Assembly: GCA_900768915.1 (NCBI GenBank)
Contig: CAAGEQ010000030.1
Location: 1 to 64,000 of the forward strand
Source: Candidatus Gastranaerophilales bacterium
GTDB lineage: Bacteria; Cyanobacteriota; Vampirovibrionia; Gastranaerophilales; Gastranaerophilaceae
Direction of reading: 5' to 3'
Length of the DNA: 64,000 nt
Part shown: piece by piece, positions 56,407 to 64,000 of the stretch
How the letters are laid out: the number at the start of each line of letters is the position of its first letter
Numbering within the stretch: the stretch's first letter is position 1
The notes under the pieces: generated by a model
The model's database searches: none
Seen by the model: the letters and a program-made list of their open reading frames with translations, nothing else
Told to the model about the DNA's origin: nothing
Program-made: the position numbers and the translations under genes

Positions 56407-56778
56407 CTACATACCAGACATTTTAATAATTTTCTTCTGGTCATGTTTTAATTTATTCATTCTCCAATTAATTTGATCTATATGTTTCAATTGTGCTCGT
56501 TGATGATTTATTAAGTCCATTTGTTCATGCATTTGACGATTTTGAGCCTCTAAAGCATTATGCATACGTTCAATCAACTCTTTATCTTTTTTTAGACGTT
56601 CGTCCATTATTTTAATAGTCATTATACGTTTTTCTAAGGCTGCTTCAAGAATTTTAACTCTATCAACCAAACCCTCTATAGATTTTAAAGGAACATATTC
56701 TTCACCTAAAAATGTTAATACAACCCCTCGTGGAGTTGTTTTTATTGAAAATATTTTTGCAAAAAAATTTCTTATCAT
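56407..56778 (-). CDS. Small coiled-coil protein, unknown
   Basis: 123 aa. A short beta-like N-terminal part (IKTTPRGVVLTFLGEEYVPL) is followed from ~35 by a long uninterrupted charged helix with heptad spacing (VKILEAALEKRIMTIKIMDE...). No signal peptide or membrane segment. No family recognised. Likely co-transcribed with the LipM-like gene. Its ATG lacks a Shine-Dalgarno. The 150-bp gap to the divergent hydrogenase contains that gene's -10 box. Confidence 0.7.
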   Translation of the reverse strand: MIRNFFAKIFSIKTTPRGVVLTFLGEEYVPLKSIEGLVDRVKILEAALEKRIMTIKIMDERLKKDKELIERMHNALEAQNRQMHEQMDLINHQRAQLKHIDQINWRMNKLKHDQKKIIKMSGM

Positions 56779-56890
56779 ACAATATATTTTAATGTCTTTT
56801 TTCTTTATTTCAAGTCAATATATACAAAATTTATACTTTAGTATGAATATACATGATAACATTTTTAGAATTTTTATAATAATTATTTTT

Positions 56891-56899
56891 TGTTATAAT
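56891..56899 (+). promoter_or_regulatory. Extended -10 promoter element of hydrogenase gene
   Basis: TGT-TATAAT (TG, one base, perfect TATAAT) lies 31 bp before the hydrogenase ATG. The -35 region is only T-rich, which suits an extended -10 promoter. The flanking 56779-56890 is otherwise featureless. Confidence 0.5.
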
Positions 56900-56930
56900 T
56901 TTATTGAAGAATAGTTAATTGGAGGAAAAA

Positions 56931-58379
56931 ATGAGTATCGCTCAATCTATAGAAATCAAGAATGAAATTCTTGAAAGAATTGTTGAAGCATTTTTTTCAG
57001 AAGATTTTGAAAACAATGCTAGATTAATACCTTATGATATGCGTCCAAAAGGTTCTGATGTACCTTATAGATGTTGTATTTACAAAGAACGTGCAATATT
57101 AAAAGAACGTGTAAAAGCAGGCTTAGGCTTTGCCCTTGAAGAAGATGACGAAACAAAATTGTTGTCAACCTTCGCAAAAGAAGCAATTGAAAGAAAAGAA
57201 CCAGATACAGACCCACTAACAGTTTTAGATGCTGCTTGTGTTGGTTGTGTGCCTAGCCGTATTTATGTAACAGACCTTTGTCAAGGTTGCGTTGCTAGAC
57301 CTTGTCAAACTGCTTGTAAGTTTGGTGCTATTAGCATGGTTGATGGAAAATCTAAAATTGATGGTTCTAAATGTAAAAACTGTAAAATGTGTATGAGAGC
57401 ATGTCCTTACAATGCCATCGTTAAACTTGCAGTACCTTGTGAAGATGCTTGTCCAGTTGGAGCAATTCATAAAGACGAAAACAATATTACTAGAATAGAT
57501 TTTGATAGATGTATTACTTGTGGTAAATGCGTTGCGGCTTGTCCATTTGGTGCTGTTAATGAAAAGAGTCAACTTGTTGACATTATGAAAAATATCAAAG
57601 CACCTGATAAAAAATTAGTTGCAATGATTGCACCATCAATTGCTGGTCAATTTGGTTGTTCAATCTACAAATTAAAATCTGCTATCAAAAAAGCAGGTTT
57701 TGACGAAGTAATTGAAGTTGCACAAGGTGCAGACATTACAACCATCAACGAAGCAAAAGAATTTGAAGAAAGAATGGAAGAAGGTGCTCCATTCATGACA
57801 ACATCTTGTTGTGCTGGTTATAACAACTTGACTGCAACAGGTCTTCCTGAAATTCAAGAATTCAAATCTACAACAGGAACACCTTTATTCTATACTGCAC
57901 AAATAGTAAGAGAACAATATCCAGATGCTATTTCAGTATTTGTAAGTCCTTGTGTAGCAAAAAGAAAAGAAGGTATGAATAACGAAAATGTTGATTACGT
58001 TATGAACTACCAAGAACTTAATGCTTTAATAAAAGGTAGAAAAATTAATATTGAAGAATGCGAAGAAGAAAAATTCGATAAAGAAAGTTCTAAACAAGCA
58101 AGAAACTTTGGTGTAACAGGTGGTGTTGCTGATGCAGTTTGTTCTGTATTAAAAGACAAAGAAAGTGCAAAACCTTATGTTATTGATGGATTAACAAAAG
58201 ATTCAATTAAAGAACTTAAGAAATTTGCTAAAGATAAAAGTTGTCCTGATTGCAACCTAATTGAAGTTATGTGTTGTGAAGGTGGCTGTATTGGTGGTAA
58301 TGCAGTTATAAAATCTCAAAGAGATGCAAAAAAACAACTTAAAACTCTATTAGAAAATAGTTCTAACTTAGAACGCTAA
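56931..58379 (+). CDS. [FeFe]-hydrogenase, monomeric, group-B-like
   Basis: 482 aa. Re-oxidises ferredoxin by making H2, or takes up H2. The N-terminal half has several 4Fe-4S motifs (CKNCKMCMRACPYNAI, CITCGKCVAACPFGAV and a further CVGCVPSRIYVTDLCQGC cluster). The H-cluster motifs are L1 TSCCAGY (~292), L2 FVSPCVAKRKEG (~338) and L3 VMCCEGGCIGGNAVI (~446). These are group-B-like variants of TSCCPGW, MPCxxKxxE and ACxGGCxxG. No NADH-binding or sensory domain is attached, so ferredoxin is the likely partner. The start at 56931 follows TGGAGG. The maturases HydE, HydF and HydG are not in the window. Confidence 0.92.
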   Translation: MSIAQSIEIKNEILERIVEAFFSEDFENNARLIPYDMRPKGSDVPYRCCIYKERAILKERVKAGLGFALEEDDETKLLSTFAKEAIERKEPDTDPLTVLDAACVGCVPSRIYVTDLCQGCVARPCQTACKFGAISMVDGKSKIDGSKCKNCKMCMRACPYNAIVKLAVPCEDACPVGAIHKDENNITRIDFDRCITCGKCVAACPFGAVNEKSQLVDIMKNIKAPDKKLVAMIAPSIAGQFGCSIYKLKSAIKKAGFDEVIEVAQGADITTINEAKEFEERMEEGAPFMTTSCCAGYNNLTATGLPEIQEFKSTTGTPLFYTAQIVREQYPDAISVFVSPCVAKRKEGMNNENVDYVMNYQELNALIKGRKINIEECEEEKFDKESSKQARNFGVTGGVADAVCSVLKDKESAKPYVIDGLTKDSIKELKKFAKDKSCPDCNLIEVMCCEGGCIGGNAVIKSQRDAKKQLKTLLENSSNLER

Positions 58380-58403
58380 TAAAAAAAGTCCGGTTGACAG
58401 CCT

Positions 58404-58430
58404 TAGCGAACCCAATTGGGTTCGCTTTTG
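58404..58430 (+). terminator. Intrinsic terminator after hydrogenase
   Basis: Perfect 20-bp palindrome GCGAACCCAATTGGGTTCGC (58406-58425) followed by TTTTGCTTT, 26 nt after the stop codon. Confidence 0.9.
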
Positions 58431-58504
58431 CTTTATATAGTATTGTATCAATACTTCATACAATCATTGAACCTTTGTTATGCTTATAATACGATAAGAT
58501 TACT

Positions 58505-59974
58505 ATGAATTTAGATTATGCAATTGACAGTATTTTGTCACCTATCGCTGACAAAGTCTCAGGAATTATATTTTCATCAATAACTATACACGGTGTAAAA
58601 ATAGAATTTATCGTAGCATTACTTATTTTTGCTGCAATATTTTTTACAATAAAAACAAAATTTATTGGTTTTTGGGGATTTAAACACGCTATAAAACTAA
58701 TAACACAAAACTATGAACATAAAAAATTAGACTATGAACGAAAGAAAAAAGGTGAAGTTTCATCATTTCAAGCATTAAGTGCAACAATTTCAGCATCTGC
58801 CGGCATAGGTAATGTAGCCGGTTCTGCAGCAGCCGTTTCAATTGGTGGAGCGGGTGTAATATTTTGGATAATAGTAGCAGGGCTATTTTCTATGGCATTG
58901 AAATATTCAGAAGTATTACTTGGTCTTAAATTCAGGCAAACAAACCCTGATGGTACAGTATCTGGTGGTCCAATGTACTACATAATAAATGGTTTAAGAA
59001 ATCCATTTCTAAAAAAATTTGCTCCAACACTTGCCAAAATATATGCTGTTTGTTGCGTTTTTGCAATGATTGGTGGTTGGAACTTGTTCCAAATAAATGC
59101 AATGTCATCACAAATAACAGAAATAACTGGTGGACAAAATAGTATTTTTTACAATAATGGTTGGTTAATAGGCACAATTGTCGCCATTATAACTTGGTTT
59201 ACAGTCATTGGTGGTATAAAAGCAATTGGAAAATTTACATCAAAAGTAACTCCTATTATGTGTAGTTTATATATATTCAGTGCGTTTTTAGTTTGCTTAT
59301 TAAACATAACACACGTACCTGAAACCATTCATTTAATAATAAAAGAAGCATTTTCTCCAAGAGCAATGCAAGGTGGAGCCTTTGCTTGTTTGTTATGGGG
59401 ATTTAGACGTGCAATGTTTGCAAATGAATCAGGTTTAGGAACTGCATCTATTGCTTTTTCAGCAGTAAACACAAATAAACCTGTTGCACAAGCCTTTATA
59501 TCAATGTTACAACCATTCGTTGATACTGTGATAGTTAGTACAGCAACAACTTTTGTTATTGTTGTTTCTAAACAATATTTATGTGTAAATGGCATTGCTG
59601 GTATAGAACTAACATCTAAAGCATTTGGAACAATTTGCCCTATTTTTCCTATTTTATTAACAATTATGGTATCTTGTTTTGTACTATCAACTATGCTTTG
59701 TGGTTCTTATTATGGAGTAAAAGCTTGGACATTTTTATTTGGACAAGAAACATATAAAATAAGAACTTTTCAACTAATATACTGTCTATGTATCATTGCA
59801 GGTTCAGCGATGAACTTCCAAAGTATTATAAATTTATCTGACGGTGTAACATTGTTTTTAGCCGTTCCAAACCTCATTGCAGTTTTTGCATTATCAAATG
59901 TTGTCATAAAAGAAACAAAACGATATTGCGAAAGATATGGTATTGGTATTTATAAAAAAGAAATAGATAAATAG
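58505..59974 (+). CDS. Sodium:alanine/glycine symporter (AGCS family)
   Basis: 489 aa, about 11 membrane helices. Signatures: FQALSATISASAGIGNVAGSAAAVSIGGAG near the N-terminus (helix 2, substrate and Na+ site), KYSEVLLGLKFRQTNPDGTVSGGPMYYI, and FANESGLGTASIAFSAVNT. It imports alanine or glycine with Na+. No strong Shine-Dalgarno before the ATG. Transcribed with, but 92 bp apart from, the next transporter, which has its own promoter. Confidence 0.93.
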   Translation: MNLDYAIDSILSPIADKVSGIIFSSITIHGVKIEFIVALLIFAAIFFTIKTKFIGFWGFKHAIKLITQNYEHKKLDYERKKKGEVSSFQALSATISASAGIGNVAGSAAAVSIGGAGVIFWIIVAGLFSMALKYSEVLLGLKFRQTNPDGTVSGGPMYYIINGLRNPFLKKFAPTLAKIYAVCCVFAMIGGWNLFQINAMSSQITEITGGQNSIFYNNGWLIGTIVAIITWFTVIGGIKAIGKFTSKVTPIMCSLYIFSAFLVCLLNITHVPETIHLIIKEAFSPRAMQGGAFACLLWGFRRAMFANESGLGTASIAFSAVNTNKPVAQAFISMLQPFVDTVIVSTATTFVIVVSKQYLCVNGIAGIELTSKAFGTICPIFPILLTIMVSCFVLSTMLCGSYYGVKAWTFLFGQETYKIRTFQLIYCLCIIAGSAMNFQSIINLSDGVTLFLAVPNLIAVFALSNVVIKETKRYCERYGIGIYKKEIDK

Positions 59975-60014
59975 TTTTTTACTTATAAACAGTTAACAAA
60001 ACAATGCTATTTAC

Positions 60015-60042
60015 TTGATGAGATATGTTTTTTAGATATAAT
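60015..60042 (+). promoter_or_regulatory. Sigma70-type promoter for the dicarboxylate/glutamate transporter and ileS
   Basis: TTGATG (60015-60020), 16-bp spacer, perfect TATAAT (60037-60042), 24 bp before the GTG start. Confidence 0.55.
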
Positions 60043-60066
60043 TAAATAAATGCGAGGAAGATAATA

Positions 60067-61386
60067 GTGAAAAATACAACATTAACATTATGGATATTCA
60101 TAGCACTTATATCAGGTATTATTGTAGGTGCTATTGCTCCTGATTTTGCAGTAAAAATGCACCCACTAGCAACGATATTTTTAAGAATGGTTAAAATGAT
60201 TATTGCTCCATTGTTATTTGCAACATTGGTTGTGGGTATTGCTGGTCACGGAGATGTAAAAAAAGTCGGAAGAGTTGGTTTTAAAACTATTTTGTACTTT
60301 GAAATAGTTACAACAATTGCTCTATTCATCGGTTTAGGTGTAGCGAATTTAACTAATCCTGGATTAGGTATTTCACATGCAATAAATTTACCAAATCTTA
60401 ATGAAATCACTCAAATGTCATCTGCTGTTCAACATCATTCATTTAGCGAATTTTTCACTAGTATGGTTCCAACAAGTGTTGTTCAATCAATGGCAGAAGG
60501 TAATCTATTACAAATTGTCGTATTTTCTATATTCTTCGCACTTGCAATTTGTACAATTGGCAAAAAAGCAAAACCTGTTATGGATTTATTAAACTCTGTT
60601 TGCCAAATTATGTTTAAGTTTACAGAATTTGTAATGTTATTTGCTCCAGTTGGTATATTTGGTGCAATCTCTTATACAGTTGGTTCTAGTGGTATCAGTG
60701 TACTTAAAAATTACACAAAAATTATAGGTTCATTATACTTTGCACTTATAATCTTTGTTGCAATAGTGCTATTTATCGCTTGTAAAATTGTTGGCATATC
60801 ACTAAAAGCCTTATTGCAAGCAATTGAAGAACCTGCAATATTAGCATTTTCAACTGCTAGTTCAGAAGCAGCACTACCAAAAGCAATGGAAATTATGGAA
60901 AAATTTGGTGTACCAAAATCAATCGTTGGTTTTGTTATGCCAACAGGTTATACATTCAATTGTGACGGCAGTACTTTATACCTAGCAATTGCAGTTATAT
61001 TCTGTGCACAAATTGCCGGTATTCCATTATCAATCGAGCAACAACTTATAATTATGTTCGCCCTTATGGTGACAAGCAAAGGTATTGCTGGCATACCTAG
61101 AGTTGCCCTTATTGTATTGGCTGGTTCTCTAACAAGTTTTCAAATCCCAATTGTTGGTGTTGCAATATTATTAGGTATTGACCAATTGTTAGATATGGGA
61201 AGAACAACAGTTAACCTTATAGGAAACTGTGTAGCAACAGTTGTTATTGCTCGTTGGGAAAATGAATTTGATTACGAAAAAATGAATAAATTTATATCTT
61301 CATCAGCTGAAAAATTAGAATGTAAATCTTATCCTGATGATTTTGATAAAGAAACTAGTATTGAACAGAATGTTGAAAAGAATTAG
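60067..61386 (+). CDS. Dicarboxylate/glutamate:cation symporter (DAACS family)
   Basis: 439 aa, GltP/DctA fold with eight helices and two hairpins. LRMVKMIIAPLLFATLVVGIAGHGDVKKVGRVG at the N-terminus, the serine-rich hairpin AFSTASSEAALPKAMEIME, GYTFNCDGSTLYLAIAVIF (NMDGT-type cation motif reading NCDGS) and GIDQLLDMGRTTVNLIGN. Imports glutamate, aspartate or C4-dicarboxylates. The substrate Arg/Asp pattern in helix 8 suggests amino acids but is not conclusive. Translation starts at GTG after GAGGAAGA. Ends 8 bp before ileS and is probably co-transcribed with it. Confidence 0.93.
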   Translation: MKNTTLTLWIFIALISGIIVGAIAPDFAVKMHPLATIFLRMVKMIIAPLLFATLVVGIAGHGDVKKVGRVGFKTILYFEIVTTIALFIGLGVANLTNPGLGISHAINLPNLNEITQMSSAVQHHSFSEFFTSMVPTSVVQSMAEGNLLQIVVFSIFFALAICTIGKKAKPVMDLLNSVCQIMFKFTEFVMLFAPVGIFGAISYTVGSSGISVLKNYTKIIGSLYFALIIFVAIVLFIACKIVGISLKALLQAIEEPAILAFSTASSEAALPKAMEIMEKFGVPKSIVGFVMPTGYTFNCDGSTLYLAIAVIFCAQIAGIPLSIEQQLIIMFALMVTSKGIAGIPRVALIVLAGSLTSFQIPIVGVAILLGIDQLLDMGRTTVNLIGNCVATVVIARWENEFDYEKMNKFISSSAEKLECKSYPDDFDKETSIEQNVEKN

Positions 61387-61394
61387 AGGTAAAA

Positions 61395-64000
61395 ATGGAA
61401 ACAACAAACGAAAAAGTTGAATATAAAAAGACTCTTAATTTGCCACAAACAACTCTTGGTATGAGAGCAAATGCGACAATGAGAGAACCACAAATACAAA
61501 AATTTTGGGAAGAAAACAACATCTATGAAAAAATGATTGAACAAAGAGATAAAAACAATTCATTTATTCTTCACGATGGACCACCTTACCTAAGTTCTGA
61601 AAAGATTCACGTAGGTACGGCTTTAAACAAAATTTTAAAAGATATTTTAATTAAATATAAATCACAAAAAGGTTTTTATGCACCATACGTTCCTGGATAT
61701 GATGGTCACGGTTTACCTATTGAAAATGCCGTTGTAAAAAAAATCAAAGGTGGTAGACATGCTATCACTGAAACAGAACTAAGAACAAAATGCAGAGAAT
61801 TCGCACATAAAAACCTAAAAGGACAAGAAAACGAATTTAGACGTTTAGGTGTTCTAGGAAATTGGGAAAATCCTTATTTAACAATCAATCCAGAATATGA
61901 AGCCGAACAAATTAGAGTATTTGGTGAAATGTACAAAAAAGGATATATTGAAAAAGGCCTTAAACCTGTATATTGGTGTGCTGCTTGTGAAACAGCATTA
62001 GCTGAAGCAGAAGTTGAGTACGCTGACCATACATCAACATCAATATATGTAAGATTCCAATTTGATGAAAAATCTTCTGATAAAATAAATAATGAAATTC
62101 TAAAAAATTCAAATAATAAACCAATTTATGCTATTATTTGGACAACGACACCTTGGACTATTCCATCAAATATGGCTATCAGTATGCATCCAAGATTTGA
62201 ATATACATTCTTTGAATACAACAACAATATTTATGTTGTAGCACAAGAATTATTATCTTCATTCTTAAGCGATGTAGAATGGGAAGAATCTGATATTAAA
62301 GTTGTTGGTTCTTGCAAAGGACAAGATTTAGAACTATTAGAAACACAACACCCACTAGTTAATAGAAAATCACCTATTATCTTAGGTGAACACGTAACTC
62401 TTGAAGCAGGTACAGGTTCTGTACATACCGCTCCAGGACACGGTCTTGAAGATTATGAAGTTGGTTGCAAATATAATATTGAAGTATTCTCACCACTAGA
62501 TGGGGCTGGTGTTTGGACTGATATTGTAGGTATTCCAGAGTTAGTTGGAATTCCTTACTACAAAGGTAATTCAATGGTTATAGAAATGCTTGAAGCAAAA
62601 AAAGCATTACTAAAACAACAAGATATTCAACACAGTTATCCACATTGTTGGAGATGTAAAAAACCTGTTATTTACAGAGCAACACCACAATGGTTTGTTA
62701 AAGTTGACAAGTTTAGAGATAAAGCATTAAATGCTATCAAAAATGTAAAATGGGTTCCTGCAAGTGGTGAAAACAGAATTGGAAACATGGTTGAAGGACG
62801 TACTGACTGGTGTATCTCAAGACAAAGGGCTTGGGGTGTTCCAATTCCTATCTTCTATTGTGAAGACTGTGGAGAAGTAATCTGTAACGATGAAACAATC
62901 GAAAAGATTGCTAAAATGTTTGAAAAAGAAAGTTCTGATGCTTGGGTAAAATATTCAGCAGAAGAATTGTTACCAGAAGGATTCAAATGTCCTAAATGTG
63001 GTAAAACTCACTTCAAAAAAGAACGTGACATTATGGACGTTTGGTTTGATAGTGGAGTATCTTGGAAAGCAGTTGTTGAAAAACGTTCAGAAGAACTTGG
63101 TCATACACCAGTTGATTTATACCTAGAAGGTTCTGACCAACACAGAGGTTGGTTCCAATCATCACTATTAACATCAATTGCAACACAAGAAAAAGCACCT
63201 TATAAAGGTGTTCTAACTCACGGTTTCGTATTTGGAGAAGATGGTAGAAAGATGTCTAAATCACTTGGTAACTACATTAGACCAGATGATATTATTAAAA
63301 ACTATGGTGCCGATATTCTTAGATTATGGGCAGCATCTGTTGATTACAGAAACGATATAAAAATAGGTAACAATATTGTTGGTCAACTTGCTGAAATCTT
63401 TAAGAAAACTCGTAACACAGCAAGATTCTTGATGGGTAACATCTTTGATTTTAATCCACAAGAAGACTACGTATGCTACGATGATTTAAAACTTATTGAT
63501 AAATTTGCACTACATAAATTAAATAAACTTGTTGCAGAAGTAACTGAAGCATTTGAAAATTATGAATTTTATAAATATTTCCAATGTCTACAAAACTTTG
63601 CAGCAGTAGATTTAAGTTCTTTCTATCTTGATATTGTAAAAGATAGATTATACACAGCAGGCAAAAAATCATTATCAAGAAGAGCGTGTCAAACAGTATT
63701 GTATGAAACATTACAAACACTTGTTAGAATACTTGCACCTGTAATGCCACACCAAGCAGAAGATATTTGGCAAAATATGCCAGATATGCACAAAAATGGT
63801 TTAATAAGTGTTCTTCTAACAAATTGGCCAACAATCCACTCTACTTGGACTAACGAAGCACTTGAAAAAGACTTCTCTAAAATTTTAGAAACAAGAGAAG
63901 TTGTAACACGTGCTATTGAACCACTTAGAGCAGAAAAGAAAGTTGGTAGTTCTCTTGAAGTTGCAGTATTTGTAAAATCTGAAAACAATTCAGATATACT
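61395..64000 (+). CDS. ileS: Isoleucyl-tRNA synthetase (3' end cut by window)
   Basis: Partial: 868 codons to the window edge, usual length ~930-960. Charges tRNA-Ile. ILHDGPPYLSSEKIHVGTALN contains the class I signature region, but HIGH reads HVGT (residues 72-75) and the usual YANGDIHIGH is changed throughout. LKPVYWCAACETALAEAEVEY, the editing-domain WTTTPWTIPSNMAIS and DVWFDSGVSW are normal, and KMSKS is intact in GEDGRKMSKSLGNY (~619). The ATG at 61395 follows AGAGGT. The frame has no stop to position 64000. The HVGT change makes the enzyme unusual but not clearly inactive. Confidence 0.95.
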   Translation, partial: METTNEKVEYKKTLNLPQTTLGMRANATMREPQIQKFWEENNIYEKMIEQRDKNNSFILHDGPPYLSSEKIHVGTALNKILKDILIKYKSQKGFYAPYVPGYDGHGLPIENAVVKKIKGGRHAITETELRTKCREFAHKNLKGQENEFRRLGVLGNWENPYLTINPEYEAEQIRVFGEMYKKGYIEKGLKPVYWCAACETALAEAEVEYADHTSTSIYVRFQFDEKSSDKINNEILKNSNNKPIYAIIWTTTPWTIPSNMAISMHPRFEYTFFEYNNNIYVVAQELLSSFLSDVEWEESDIKVVGSCKGQDLELLETQHPLVNRKSPIILGEHVTLEAGTGSVHTAPGHGLEDYEVGCKYNIEVFSPLDGAGVWTDIVGIPELVGIPYYKGNSMVIEMLEAKKALLKQQDIQHSYPHCWRCKKPVIYRATPQWFVKVDKFRDKALNAIKNVKWVPASGENRIGNMVEGRTDWCISRQRAWGVPIPIFYCEDCGEVICNDETIEKIAKMFEKESSDAWVKYSAEELLPEGFKCPKCGKTHFKKERDIMDVWFDSGVSWKAVVEKRSEELGHTPVDLYLEGSDQHRGWFQSSLLTSIATQEKAPYKGVLTHGFVFGEDGRKMSKSLGNYIRPDDIIKNYGADILRLWAASVDYRNDIKIGNNIVGQLAEIFKKTRNTARFLMGNIFDFNPQEDYVCYDDLKLIDKFALHKLNKLVAEVTEAFENYEFYKYFQCLQNFAAVDLSSFYLDIVKDRLYTAGKKSLSRRACQTVLYETLQTLVRILAPVMPHQAEDIWQNMPDMHKNGLISVLLTNWPTIHSTWTNEALEKDFSKILETREVVTRAIEPLRAEKKVGSSLEVAVFVKSENNSDI

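Noticed and set aside
1..64000. tRNA, rRNA, IS elements, prophage
   Set aside because: No GGTTCGAATCC-type T-arm, rRNA block, transposase or integrase signature was noticed on reading; a tRNAscan/Infernal run would settle it.

Overview
The window is an AT-rich stretch (roughly 30% G+C by eye, not counted) from a diderm, anaerobic, fermentative bacterium. Best guess is a gut-type Gastranaerophilales / 'Melainabacteria' (Vampirovibrionia) genome. Lipid A genes (lpxA, lpxK), a heptose kinase and an O-antigen-ligase-like protein show an LPS-bearing outer membrane. An SLH-domain envelope protein and a DUF4330-type protein fit the cyanobacterial side of the tree. An [FeFe]-hydrogenase and an ADP-forming acyl-CoA synthetase fit anaerobic fermentation, and there is no trace of photosynthesis genes. 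The taxonomic call is inference. Genes are densely packed, many overlap by a few bases, and Shine-Dalgarno sites are strong before some genes and absent before others. No tRNA, rRNA, CRISPR array, IS element or prophage was recognised.

Layout. 1-5.7 kb: two large lineage-specific proteins with the same N- and C-terminal helical ends around unrelated middles, like an exported filament or cargo family. 5.7-5.9 kb: a cluster of three covarying 25-bp hairpin repeats. 5.9-14.0 kb: folE2 diverging from aroQ, then a complete tripartite efflux operon (TolC-like, MacA-like, split MacB), and convergent bioD-bioA. 14.1-17.6 kb: SLH protein, a large unknown membrane protein, and an overlooked 25-codon gene with a near-consensus promoter carrying a palindrome. 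17.6-20.8 kb: paired crcB fluoride channels, then a NarL-type regulator with a second TolC-like protein whose mature ends are Cys/His-rich. 20.8-28.5 kb: thrB, a YhaM-like nuclease, ilvC, pyrG, gatC, O-antigen ligase, DUF4330, heptose kinase. 28.6-32.9 kb: unknown protein, a degenerate AICAR-transformylase-like protein, PBP1A and a YkgJ-type Cys-cluster protein. 32.9-36.7 kb: hybrid-type histidine kinase, CheY-like receiver and a degenerate GspE/PilB-like ATPase in one overlapping operon. 36.7-41.9 kb: nth, lpxK, small acidic protein, ruvC, M23 peptidase, TPR protein. 42-47.7 kb: patatin, dnaE, lpxA. 47.8-56.8 kb: large unknown protein, radical SAM, ADP-forming acyl-CoA synthetase, purB, putative Zn-metallopeptidase, LipM-like acyltransferase, coiled-coil protein. 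56.9-64 kb: group-B-like [FeFe]-hydrogenase, two sodium/cation-coupled amino acid transporters, and ileS cut by the window end.

Most promising leads: (1) the two-ended 'MGMSSSQ ... RTFKLF' family, with a shared leader and a paired palindrome; (2) one promoter-like signature, GCAA-N18-CTTTATAnAA, in front of three lineage-specific genes, in one case so close to the start codon that the mRNA would be leaderless; (3) the 25-codon peptide gene; (4) the covarying hairpin repeats; (5) enzymes with altered key motifs (HVGT in IleRS, degenerate AICARFT-like protein, degenerate GspE-like ATPase, unusual KARI cofactor loop).
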